A DNA stretch of 64,000 nt, taken from positions 154,013-218,012 of the forward strand of contig NZ_RIAS01000012.1 in NCBI RefSeq assembly GCF_003719335.1, read 5' to 3'. The notes under the pieces are model-generated. The model ran no database searches. It saw nothing but the letters and a program-made list of their open reading frames with translations, and had not been told where the DNA came from. The first letter of the stretch is position 1. Each line of letters opens with the position of its first letter. Source of the DNA: Paenibacillus amylolyticus (GTDB taxonomy: Bacteria; Bacillota; Bacilli; Paenibacillales; Paenibacillaceae). This document shows, in pieces, positions 51,556-59,771 of the stretch. Both the position numbers and the translations under genes were made by a program.

Positions 51556-53388
51556 TTACTCAACCGTTACACTTTTCGCCAAGTTACGTGGTTTATCGAC
51601 ATCGTGACCCAGAGCGAGGGAAGCGTAGTATGCCAGCAATTGCAACGCTACAACAGACAGAGCTGGGCTTAGAAGCGGCAATGTCTTAGGAATCGCAAAC
51701 GCTTGGTCAACGGATTTCAGCAATGGAGCTACGTGCTCTTCGTAGGTAATCGCCAGAACGTCCGCGCCACGTGCTTTTACTTCTTTGATGTTACTTACCG
51801 TTTTCTCCAGTACGTTCTCCTGTGTTGCCAAGGCAATAACAGGGATACCGTCTTCGATCAGCGCGAGTGTACCGTGTTTCAACTCACCTGCAGCATATGC
51901 TTCAGAGTGGATATAAGAGATCTCTTTCAGCTTCAACGAGCCTTCTTGGGCTACCGCATAATCGAGACCACGGCCGATGAAGAAGAGATGTTGATGTTTG
52001 GAGATTTGCTCCGCATATCCTTTAATCGCATCTGCCTGCTTCAGCATGGATTCCACTTGCTCAGGCAGTGCTTGCATCGCTGCCAATGTATGTGCAATCT
52101 CATCCTGAGTTTGTGTTCCACGTACTTGTGCAAGGTATAGACCAAGCAGGTTGAACGCGATCAGCTGGGAAGTATATGCCTTAGTGGAAGCTACGGCGAT
52201 CTCAGGACCAGCCAATGTAGCAATCACATCGTCTGCATCACGTGCAATCGAGCTACCCACAACATTTGTAATCGCCAGTACATGCGCACCGTTAGATTGA
52301 GCTTCACGCAGTGCTGCCAGCGTATCTGCTGTTTCACCGGATTGGCTCACGACAATTACAAGCGTATCTTTGTTTACAATTGGTGAACGGTAACGGTACT
52401 CGGAAGCTACATCCGTTTCAACCGGAATACGAACCAATTGCTCAATCACTGTACGTCCAACCAGACCTGCATGATACGCCGTACCACATGCAATAATCTG
52501 AATGTTACGAATGTTTTTAATTTGCTCTTCCGTCATTTTGAGCTCAGGAAGCTGCACTCTTTTGCCTTCATTGTCGATGCGGCCCAGCATTGTATCACGA
52601 TATGCTTTTGGTTGCTCATGAATCTCTTTCAACATAAAATGCTCAAATCCGCCTTTTTCCGCGGTTACTGCATCCCAATCGACACGAATCATTTCCCGAG
52701 AAATAAAATTGCCCTCAATCGTCATCAATTCGACAGCATCATGTGTCAATACAGCCATTTCACCGTCATTCAGAATGTACACATTACGTGTATGTTCCAG
52801 AATTGCCGGGATATCGGAACCAATGAAGTTCTCGCCTTCACCAACACCAATAATCAATGGACTAGCTTGACGCACAGCAACGAGTTTCTCAGGCTCATGC
52901 TCTGTCAATACACCCAGTGCGAATGCACCACGCAACAACGTGATCACTTTTTGCACAGTTTTAACAATATCACCATTGTATTCACGTGCAACCAGGTGAG
53001 AAATGACTTCTGTATCCGTCTCGGAAGTAAACGTGTGACCTTGAGAGATCAGCTCATCCTTCAGCTCCAGATAGTTCTCAATAATACCGTTATGCACAAC
53101 GGAGAACTTCTGGCTTCCATCCGTGTGTGGATGGGAATTCTCGTCCGAAGGTTTACCATGCGTTGCCCAGCGAGTGTGTCCGATACCGGCATTACCTACC
53201 AGCGGAGCACCATCCAGCTTTGCTTCAAGGTTCGCCAAACGTCCTAGAGCTTTAGTGATTTGCAGACCTTGCGGTGTAAATACAGCGATCCCTGCAGAGT
53301 CATAACCACGATACTCGAGCTTTTTCAATCCTTCGACCAATACCGATTGAGTGTTCTTATTACCAATATATCCAACAATACCGCACAT
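51556..53388 (-). CDS. glmS: Glutamine--fructose-6-phosphate aminotransferase
   Basis: A 610-residue enzyme making glucosamine-6-phosphate, the first step to UDP-GlcNAc for peptidoglycan. The N-terminal class-II glutaminase starts MCGIVGYIG with the nucleophilic Cys exposed after Met removal; the C-terminal half has two SIS domains (IACGTAYHAGLVG, VVSQSGETADT, FIGRGLDYAVAQEGSLKLKEISYIHSEAY) and ends DKPRNLAKSVTVE. CGGAGG precedes ATG 53388. A glmS ribozyme in the leader should shut it down when glucosamine-6-phosphate accumulates. It is last in the sigW-rsiW-cdaA-cdaR-glmM-glmS string. Confidence 0.97.
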   Translation of the reverse strand: MCGIVGYIGNKNTQSVLVEGLKKLEYRGYDSAGIAVFTPQGLQITKALGRLANLEAKLDGAPLVGNAGIGHTRWATHGKPSDENSHPHTDGSQKFSVVHNGIIENYLELKDELISQGHTFTSETDTEVISHLVAREYNGDIVKTVQKVITLLRGAFALGVLTEHEPEKLVAVRQASPLIIGVGEGENFIGSDIPAILEHTRNVYILNDGEMAVLTHDAVELMTIEGNFISREMIRVDWDAVTAEKGGFEHFMLKEIHEQPKAYRDTMLGRIDNEGKRVQLPELKMTEEQIKNIRNIQIIACGTAYHAGLVGRTVIEQLVRIPVETDVASEYRYRSPIVNKDTLVIVVSQSGETADTLAALREAQSNGAHVLAITNVVGSSIARDADDVIATLAGPEIAVASTKAYTSQLIAFNLLGLYLAQVRGTQTQDEIAHTLAAMQALPEQVESMLKQADAIKGYAEQISKHQHLFFIGRGLDYAVAQEGSLKLKEISYIHSEAYAAGELKHGTLALIEDGIPVIALATQENVLEKTVSNIKEVKARGADVLAITYEEHVAPLLKSVDQAFAIPKTLPLLSPALSVVALQLLAYYASLALGHDVDKPRNLAKSVTVE

Positions 53389-53659
53389 AATTTAGTTCCT
53401 CCGTTTGTATATGAATACTGTGTCTGGAAGAGAAACAGGCAGAGGTGGACGTATTGGAAAATGATAGATTGCTTACCGTATCATGAATATCATTTCCTAT
53501 TCAGTTATCAATGATCAGAACGGCCATCTGCCGTCCCGCTGTGTTCATGCTCTATTACGAATGCAATCATGAATGTACATCATTTTCCCGTCCGCGCACT
53601 GTTTACGCTCTTCACGCACATTCATTTTAATTTTTATCTGATCCTCTGCACCTACCGGC

Positions 53660-53862
53660 GCGTTGTGTGGACAGTCACCCATCCATTTTCCGCGATCCGG
53701 TTTACGGCTCTGGTGCATCACCGGGAGGTCCCCGCCGAACAATCCGAACACCTCCACCTCGTCAGCTTGATTGCCGTCCATGTTTACTATGCTCTCTCCT
53801 GATTAGCAAAAGAGACATCCATCAACATGCGTCCCGCGCAACTCCAAGCTCTGGCGCTTGTG
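53660..53862 (-). ncRNA. glmS: glmS ribozyme/riboswitch
   Basis: On the minus strand the leader contains the cleavage site A^GCGCC (cut between 53858 and 53857), AGAGCTTGGAG, the catalytic-core strands CAAGCTGACGAGGTGGAGGT and TTCGGCGGGGACCTCCCGGT, the CAGAGCCGTAA segment and the TGGATGGGTGACTGTCCA helix: the conserved glmS ribozyme architecture. It self-cleaves with glucosamine-6-phosphate as cofactor, destabilising the glmS mRNA. The 5' part before the cleavage site is short. Confidence 0.95.
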
Positions 53863-54154
53863 TAACTGTAACCTTACAATCCTCACTTTCCGTGTCTGAA
53901 TGACGACTCCACTTATTATATGCACCTTAAGTCCATTTTGCAATGGAGCAAAGTACCTGTAACCATTTCAGCATATTTACCCACGCTCCTGGCCAAATAA
54001 TCAGACCCATGGTCTTACCCAGCCAGGACGCAGGAACAATGAATCAATCGTTAAAATATGGAATTAAATCCGCTTCTGTATAAACATATGCCAAGAAATC
54101 AATTTTGTGAAAAATAACACTCAAATCGCATGACAACAGGCTTTTTTCAGTAGA
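53863..54154. other. Intergenic region between glmM and the glmS ribozyme, 292 bp
   Basis: No gene or clear terminator is seen. The stretch must contain the promoter of the ribozyme-glmS transcript (minus strand), but I could not single out a good -35/-10 pair by eye. Confidence 0.4.
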
Positions 54155-55495
54155 CTATACCAGTTCTTTTTGCACAACATCTGCAATCTGGGATACGAAC
54201 TGCTCTAGCTCATCCTTATCTGGCCCTTCAGCCATAACACGGATCAAGGACTCGGTACCCGATGCACGAACAAGCACACGACCATTATCCCCCAGCTTTT
54301 CTTCTACTGCAGCGATTGCTTCCCCGATGGCGACATTTCCTTCGTATTTGCTCTTGTCTTCAACACGGACGTTAACCAGCACTTGTGGGTACTGTGTCAT
54401 GATTGCTTTCAACTCACTCAGCTTTTTACCTGAAGCCTTCAATGTGTCGACAAGTTGAATCGCTGTTAGCATGCCATCTCCCGTTGTATTGTAATCCAGG
54501 AAAATAACGTGACCCGATTGTTCGCCGCCCAGATTATATCCTCCACGACGCATCTCTTCCATCACGTAGCGGTCACCAACAGCCGTTTTGGCCGTTTTCA
54601 GCGCAAGCTTCTCTGTTGCTTTGTAGAAACCAATATTACTCATAACGGTAGACACCACCGTGCTGTCTTTCAGCTTGCCTGCCCGATTCATCGCGTCTCC
54701 GCAAATGCACAGAATAAAGTCACCATCCACCTCGGCACCTGTTTCATCAATAGCAATCAGACGATCGGCATCCCCGTCAAAAGCAAGGCCAAGATCCGCT
54801 TGATGTTTCAGCACCTCTTGCTTTAAATGCTCCGGATGAGTCGAACCGCACTGCTCGTTAATGTTCAGACCGTTCGGCTCAGCGCCAATGGCAATAACTT
54901 CAGCACCAAGCTCACTAAATAATTTTGGCGCCAGTTCATATGCTGCACCATTGGCACAGTCGAGTACAATTTTGAGACCAGAGAACGACTCAGATACGGT
55001 TGTTTTCAGATAATCCAGATAACGATAGCGAGATTGCTCATCCATCGTCACGGTTCCAAGACCTGCACCAACGGGGCGTGGCAGTTCATCTTTTACAGCA
55101 TCCATCAGTTCTTCAATCCGGTTCTCCGTCTCATCTGACAGCTTGAAGCCATCTCCACCGAAAAATTTGATGCCGTTATCCTCAACGGGATTGTGGGAAG
55201 CCGAGATCATTACACCCGCGTCTGCTTTGAGCAAACGAGTAATGTAAGCGACACCTGGAGTAGACACAACGCCCAAACGAATAACGTCGGCACCAATAGA
55301 CAACAGACCCGCTACGAGTGCTGATTCCAACATAAGCCCGGAGATTCGTGTGTCCATACCGATCACTACTTTAGGTCTTTCCACTCCACCTGCAAGCACA
55401 TAACCACCACAGCGTCCGATGCTGTACGCCAGCTCCGCCGTCAACTCTTTATTCGCAACCCCTCTGACACCATCTGTACCAAAATATTTACCCAT
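54155..55495 (-). CDS. glmM: Phosphoglucosamine mutase
   Basis: A 446-residue alpha-D-phosphohexomutase converting glucosamine-6-phosphate to glucosamine-1-phosphate. Seen: MGKYFGTDGVRG at the N-terminus, the phosphoserine loop ISASHNP (Ser100), the magnesium loop FDGDADR, the sugar loop GGEQSGH and the phosphate-binding RASGTESLIRVM near the C-terminus. Length is typical. It follows cdaR by about 80 bp on the minus strand, the order seen in Bacillus, where c-di-AMP synthesis and GlmM activity are physically linked. Confidence 0.97.
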   Translation of the reverse strand: MGKYFGTDGVRGVANKELTAELAYSIGRCGGYVLAGGVERPKVVIGMDTRISGLMLESALVAGLLSIGADVIRLGVVSTPGVAYITRLLKADAGVMISASHNPVEDNGIKFFGGDGFKLSDETENRIEELMDAVKDELPRPVGAGLGTVTMDEQSRYRYLDYLKTTVSESFSGLKIVLDCANGAAYELAPKLFSELGAEVIAIGAEPNGLNINEQCGSTHPEHLKQEVLKHQADLGLAFDGDADRLIAIDETGAEVDGDFILCICGDAMNRAGKLKDSTVVSTVMSNIGFYKATEKLALKTAKTAVGDRYVMEEMRRGGYNLGGEQSGHVIFLDYNTTGDGMLTAIQLVDTLKASGKKLSELKAIMTQYPQVLVNVRVEDKSKYEGNVAIGEAIAAVEEKLGDNGRVLVRASGTESLIRVMAEGPDKDELEQFVSQIADVVQKELV

Positions 55496-55577
55496 GATCT
55501 AACTCCTTCTATTTCATCATATATGAGCACATCAATATCATTTTTAAATTTTAAAATAAAAAAATGCATAATTACGG

Positions 55578-57080
55578 TTACGGATTAGAACCAGATTTAC
55601 TACCGTTGTTGTTATTACTTGTATTGTTGTTTACACTACCACGACTGGTTGATGAACTTCCCTGCTGGCTTTGATCCTGCTGTTCCGTATTCGATTCGTT
55701 TGGCTCTTCTACAGGATCCGTGTTTGGCTGTCCATTCTCAACTTCAGCTGGTGATGGATCTGGCCCTGATGGATTATCTTCACCCGAATTTTGCTCAGGA
55801 GGAGCAGTCGCATCTTCCGCTTTCTCACTGATCTTAACCGTAGCACTTAAATTATTGGATGCCTCATCCAGCTTGGCAAACCGGGGCAAGTCAGCTTCCA
55901 GATTAATCTCATGTGTGCCCACACCAAGTCCCTGGAGATTGGCCGTAAGCTTGATGTCATCACCACTTAGACCTTCAAGCATGCTTCGTGACCCGCTTAG
56001 CGTAATGTTCTGCCCACCACTTTTTGGAGTAACCAGCTCACCCTCCAGCCCGTTTCCCACACCCGTTAAATGAATCGGCACGTTGGGAAAGATTTTGGTC
56101 GTTTTTTCCACCTCATCATATGGGGACACCGTTACCTTGATCTGAATCGAACTAGGCTCGATTTTCTCAGAACCAGAAGGCGGCGTCAAGTCCACGTTAA
56201 CTGTAGAGGTACCAGACTCCGCAAATTGCGTAAGATCAAGAGTAGCTTGGTCGTAGGACTGTATACCTGCAAGTGCTTCCTCACTCCCATAAATCGAGAC
56301 TTCTTTCACGCTCGGCTCGACCGATGAGAGCACCAGACCCTCCGGTAACTGTCCTGAATATTTGATCCTCAAGGGAACTTTTGTGTAGGGCTGATTGACT
56401 GGTACTCGTACTTCAACCGTTTGGGGTGATATAGTTGCATTCTCGATGACTTTACCCTCGGCATCATATGCCTGAAGCTTCACTTTTTTCTGAATTACAT
56501 CTTCCTTCGCATCTTTCACACTGACACTGCCCTGAACACTCGCTACAGCATCAAGCTGTCCTTCCGGCAAAGTTACCTTAACCGGAGCAGAAGGCTCAAC
56601 CACGGGCGTTCCAGCCGTATATCCAGCCGAAGGCTCTCCTTCGGGTACAATATTCACGTTAAACGATTTGGTGCCCAATTTCTCCACGTTCACCGTCACC
56701 ATGGACGGTTCCATGCTGACCACTTCAACACCGGAAGGCAGATCAGGTACAAGCGGCAGTGTATTCGAACCATCCTTAACCTGACTCAAATCAACCAGAA
56801 CCTTATAATCATCATTAGTAAAAATTGATGTCAGCATCGAACGCTGCCCTTTGATCTCAAGTCGCACCTCATCTGTGCTAAGTGACGTAAGAACATAAGC
56901 ATTACTATCCAGCCCGTAAGGCTGAACAGGCACAGTACGCTCCACGACCTTGCTGGATATCCCCGTTGTAATGGTTGGCGTTGTTGGTACCTCATCCAGA
57001 TGAATCATGAACCAGAGAAGCAGGCTCACCGCCAGTGCAAGTATTTTCGCAAAGTTATTGTTGTTAAACCATTTATCCAT
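55578..57080 (-). CDS. cdaR: YbbR-domain protein, CdaA regulator
   Basis: A 500-residue membrane-anchored protein: one N-terminal helix (about residues 9-26, ILALAVSLLLWFMIHL) followed by about four YbbR repeats on the outer face and a Ser/Asn/Gly/Glu-rich disordered C-terminal tail (about 440-500). ATG 57080 is chosen (AAGGGGGG upstream); it overlaps the cdaA stop by 8 bp. In Bacillus, CdaR binds and modulates the diadenylate cyclase CdaA; gene order supports the same role. Confidence 0.93.
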   Translation of the reverse strand: MDKWFNNNNFAKILALAVSLLLWFMIHLDEVPTTPTITTGISSKVVERTVPVQPYGLDSNAYVLTSLSTDEVRLEIKGQRSMLTSIFTNDDYKVLVDLSQVKDGSNTLPLVPDLPSGVEVVSMEPSMVTVNVEKLGTKSFNVNIVPEGEPSAGYTAGTPVVEPSAPVKVTLPEGQLDAVASVQGSVSVKDAKEDVIQKKVKLQAYDAEGKVIENATISPQTVEVRVPVNQPYTKVPLRIKYSGQLPEGLVLSSVEPSVKEVSIYGSEEALAGIQSYDQATLDLTQFAESGTSTVNVDLTPPSGSEKIEPSSIQIKVTVSPYDEVEKTTKIFPNVPIHLTGVGNGLEGELVTPKSGGQNITLSGSRSMLEGLSGDDIKLTANLQGLGVGTHEINLEADLPRFAKLDEASNNLSATVKISEKAEDATAPPEQNSGEDNPSGPDPSPAEVENGQPNTDPVEEPNESNTEQQDQSQQGSSSTSRGSVNNNTSNNNNGSKSGSNP

Positions 57081-57912
57081 TGTTACGTCCCCCCTTCCGT
57101 TTCCAGAAGGTTGACCATGCATTCTTTTTGCTCAAATTGGAGGTTGGACGCAATTCCTCATACAGCTTCGCAATCAGCGACTCTTCCTTGATATCACGAA
57201 CTACCTGTCCGTTCATCGCCAGTGAAACTTGCCCTGTCTCCTCCGAAACAACCAGACAGATTGCATCGGCCACCTCCGTTATTCCAATCGCCGCACGATG
57301 GCGTGTTCCCAATTCCTTGCTTATAAATGGATTTTCGGATAATGGCAGATAACAAGCTGCTGCAGATATTTGTTTTCCTTGTATGATGACTGCCCCATCA
57401 TGGAGCGGTGTGTTGGGAATAAAAATGTTAATCATCAGTTCAGAACTGACAAGAGATTGCATCTTGATCCCGGATTCCGTGTAGTCATTCAGTCCTGTTT
57501 CACGCTCGAAAACGACAAGTGCCCCAATTTTACGGCGGGACAAATAATTAACGGACTTAATAATTTCACCAATTAACACGGTTAATTCTTCATCACTTGC
57601 GGCGGCTGAGCGTCCAAACAGTTTACCACGACCCAATTGCTCCAAACCACGACGGAGTTCCGGCTGGAATATGATAAACACTGCAACAACCCCAAACGTA
57701 AACATCTGGTTCATTAGCCATTTAAGTGTATACAAATTTAGCCATGTGCTTAACGCCCAGATCAACACAAGGAACAAAATTCCTTTCAGAAGCTGAACCG
57801 CGCGTGTACCTCGCACAAGCAAAATCAGTTTGTACATTATATAGGTAACGATCAATATATCGATAACGTCCTTAATGGACTCTTTCCACGTTAAGTCAGC
57901 AAAATAATTCAT
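57073..57912 (-). CDS. cdaA: Diadenylate cyclase
   Basis: A 279-residue membrane enzyme making c-di-AMP from two ATP. Three N-terminal transmembrane helices (about residues 10-95) precede the DAC domain with NTPLHDGAVII (DGA motif) and LGTRHRAAIG (RHR motif), both intact. ATG 57912 (GGGGG seven bases upstream) gives the family's usual length of about 273 residues; longer frames reach 57996. It starts the cdaA-cdaR-glmM string. c-di-AMP governs potassium, osmolyte and wall homeostasis in Bacillota. Confidence 0.95.
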   Translation of the reverse strand: MNYFADLTWKESIKDVIDILIVTYIMYKLILLVRGTRAVQLLKGILFLVLIWALSTWLNLYTLKWLMNQMFTFGVVAVFIIFQPELRRGLEQLGRGKLFGRSAAASDEELTVLIGEIIKSVNYLSRRKIGALVVFERETGLNDYTESGIKMQSLVSSELMINIFIPNTPLHDGAVIIQGKQISAAACYLPLSENPFISKELGTRHRAAIGITEVADAICLVVSEETGQVSLAMNGQVVRDIKEESLIAKLYEELRPTSNLSKKNAWSTFWKRKGGRNNG

Positions 57913-58132
57913 AAGCCAGCCCCCGCTATCCCATTGATGAGTAAACTCTGATCTCATATTAACCATTCGGGATTTTGTATAATCCCTTCTTCGCATTTAT
58001 TCAATGCTTATCTATATGTAGTATGTTCTCATTACTATCTAGGTTATAACGTTACCGTTCAGGTTGCAAGTTACTCCAGTCACAAACTGCATATAAGCTT
58101 CCTTTTTGCACTTTTTCTGTCATTTAGGCAAT

Positions 58133-58167
58133 AAAAAAGAGTACCCCACGCAATTCGGAGGTACCCT
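58133..58167 (-). terminator. Terminator of rsiW
   Basis: On the minus strand AGGGTACC pairs with GGTACTCT (one G-U) over a 14-base loop, followed by six T. It lies 34 bp past the rsiW stop and separates it from cdaA. Confidence 0.8.
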
Positions 58168-58200
58168 GCTTGGTATATACCCGTGAAGGTTTACCCTCAC

Positions 58201-58815
58201 TTAGCGGTAAGCCACTTCATTTACCATATTGGTTATTTTGTACCAAAACCAGTCCAGCGCCTGATCAATACTTTTCACCTGACCTGAGACGTGCGCTGTA
58301 GAAGCTTGAAACAGTTGTCCGTCGATGACCGTCAGATTGCCATTCACATCTCCATATACCTGAGCGGTTCCATTCTCTATCGTAAGATCGCCAGCAACTG
58401 ACTTACCTTCTGGAACAATAACCGTGTTGCCTTGAATCACGAGCTGATCCAGACTGTTCCCCTTAACGACCATTTCGTTGTTCTGATTCCAGAAATTGAA
58501 GGCGCTAAAGAGCATCACGACCAAAAAGAAGGCTGCCGCCGTCAGCGCGGGGTGTCCTTTGACCCATCTGAGCCATACTTGCTGTCTCTTGGGCTGTGGC
58601 AGAGCATTCATAATTCGATTGGTCAGCTCATCCGAGGCAGACGGTGAATAGTGTTTCATGGCAAAGAGTAGCATTTCCGTCTGTTCCAACTCTTTAAAGC
58701 GCATGCGACAATCCGGACAGATCAACAAGTGGCTTTTCAATTCAGTCTTCTGTTCCGGGGACAACGACTCATCCAAACATTCATGCATTAAAGAGACGGC
58801 CGAGTTGCAATCCAT
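58201..58815 (-). CDS. rsiW: Anti-sigma-W factor
   Basis: A 204-residue single-pass anti-sigma factor. The N-terminal zinc-binding domain has HLLICPDC preceded by MDCNSAVSLMHECLDE; a transmembrane helix lies at about residues 88-107; the extracellular half has repeated short strands (VIVPEGKSVAGDLTIENG, VYGDVNGNLTVIDG) resembling bactofilin-like beta repeats. ATG 58815 is used: it opens the zinc-finger domain. It follows sigW, but with a 135-bp gap that contains a SigW-type promoter. Site-1/site-2 proteolysis under envelope stress should free SigW. Confidence 0.92.
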   Translation of the reverse strand: MDCNSAVSLMHECLDESLSPEQKTELKSHLLICPDCRMRFKELEQTEMLLFAMKHYSPSASDELTNRIMNALPQPKRQQVWLRWVKGHPALTAAAFFLVVMLFSAFNFWNQNNEMVVKGNSLDQLVIQGNTVIVPEGKSVAGDLTIENGTAQVYGDVNGNLTVIDGQLFQASTAHVSGQVKSIDQALDWFWYKITNMVNEVAYR

Positions 58816-58891
58816 ATGAGAGCCAATCCTTTCCTTAGACACTTAGTCCATGCACCTGCAAAAAGCATGCATAAGACTTGCATACATTTCA

Positions 58892-58917
58892 TACGCACCC
58901 GTTTCAGATATGTTTCA
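58892..58917 (-). promoter_or_regulatory. ECF (SigW-type) promoter ahead of rsiW
   Basis: On the minus strand TGAAAC, 16 bases, CGTA: an exact match to the consensus recognised by SigW and related ECF factors. It lies between the sigW stop and the rsiW start. Confidence 0.75.
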
Positions 58918-58950
58918 AATTATTTTGCCCAAAATTACGAGTGATCGTGG

Positions 58951-59517
58951 TTATAACTTATATTCTAGCTTTTTGCGCAGAAAATCACGGCCCCGGTGCA
59001 CCCTTGTCTTGATCGTTGTTACGGGCATACCTGTGACATCACTGATCTCCTGTAATGACAAGTCCTGTAAGTATCTCAAAACCATAACGGACTTATACTT
59101 GGCTGGTAAGCTATCAATTGCCTCACGGATGAGGGTTTGCGTCTCGGAAAGCAGTGCTTCACTCTCCGGTGTTCGATCATCACTCGGAAGCATCGCATAA
59201 CCGTCAGATCCTTCCTGATCATTCAGCTCAGCATCAAGTGAGTAGGAAGGTTTCTTTCTACGTAACCGGTCGATACACAAATTTGTTGCAATCCGGTAAA
59301 TCCATGTCGAGAATTTCTGATTCGGATCATACTTTTCCATATTTCGAAACACACGCAAAAACGTCTCCTGAACAACGTCCTCTGCTTCGTGACGGTTGCT
59401 CAGCATCCGATATGCCAGATGAAACAGCTTGTCCTTGTATAATTCAACGATTTCTGCGAAGGCTCTCTGGTCACCCTTGAGTACCAGCTTCACAAGCCTG
59501 TTCTCCAAATTGTCCAC
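58951..59517 (-). CDS. sigW: ECF RNA polymerase sigma factor SigW
   Basis: A 188-residue ECF sigma factor, the length of Bacillus subtilis SigW. Region 2: FHLAYRMLSNRHEAEDVVQETFLRVF and KFSTWIYRIATNLCIDRLRRKK; region 4: SVMVLRYLQDLSLQEISDVTGMPVTTIKTRVHRGRDFLR. GTG 59517 is chosen (GGGGGA a few bases upstream); the frame to 59586 is too long for the family. Neighbours rsiW and cdaA-cdaR-glmM-glmS match the Bacillus order. It directs the cell-envelope stress response. Confidence 0.95.
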   Translation of the reverse strand: MDNLENRLVKLVLKGDQRAFAEIVELYKDKLFHLAYRMLSNRHEAEDVVQETFLRVFRNMEKYDPNQKFSTWIYRIATNLCIDRLRRKKPSYSLDAELNDQEGSDGYAMLPSDDRTPESEALLSETQTLIREAIDSLPAKYKSVMVLRYLQDLSLQEISDVTGMPVTTIKTRVHRGRDFLRKKLEYKL

Positions 59518-59650
59518 CCTGATTCCCCCAGACATGCTGATGGGTCTTCCGTCTTCTGATACCCGTCCACACTTGTAATTCACCAATCAAATCGTAAATC
59601 AACTTTGGTCAAAAATCAAGACTGTATGTCAAATATGCTCCAAAAACAGT

Positions 59651-59680
59651 AAAAACGGGAACTCCAGTAGGAGTCCCGTC
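59651..59680 (-). terminator. Terminator of ppc
   Basis: ACGGGAACTCC and GGAGTCCCGT pair closely over AGTA; on the minus strand followed by five T. About 90 bp past the ppc stop. Between them, 59728-59758 holds a second hairpin (ATCATTCACCAT...ATGGTGTGAATGAT) without a T-tract. Confidence 0.85.
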
Positions 59681-59771
59681 TAGTCTCACCTTTAAAAAGG
59701 AGAGATGGATATATATTTTGTTGCATAAATCATTCACCATATAAATGGTGTGAATGATCACTGATCAAACA

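Noticed and set aside
52438..53247. 269-codon plus-strand open frame
   Set aside because: Antisense shadow of glmS; no ribosome site or family features.
53545..53781. 78-codon minus-strand open frame upstream of glmS
   Set aside because: It coincides with the glmS ribozyme, whose conserved RNA elements explain the sequence.
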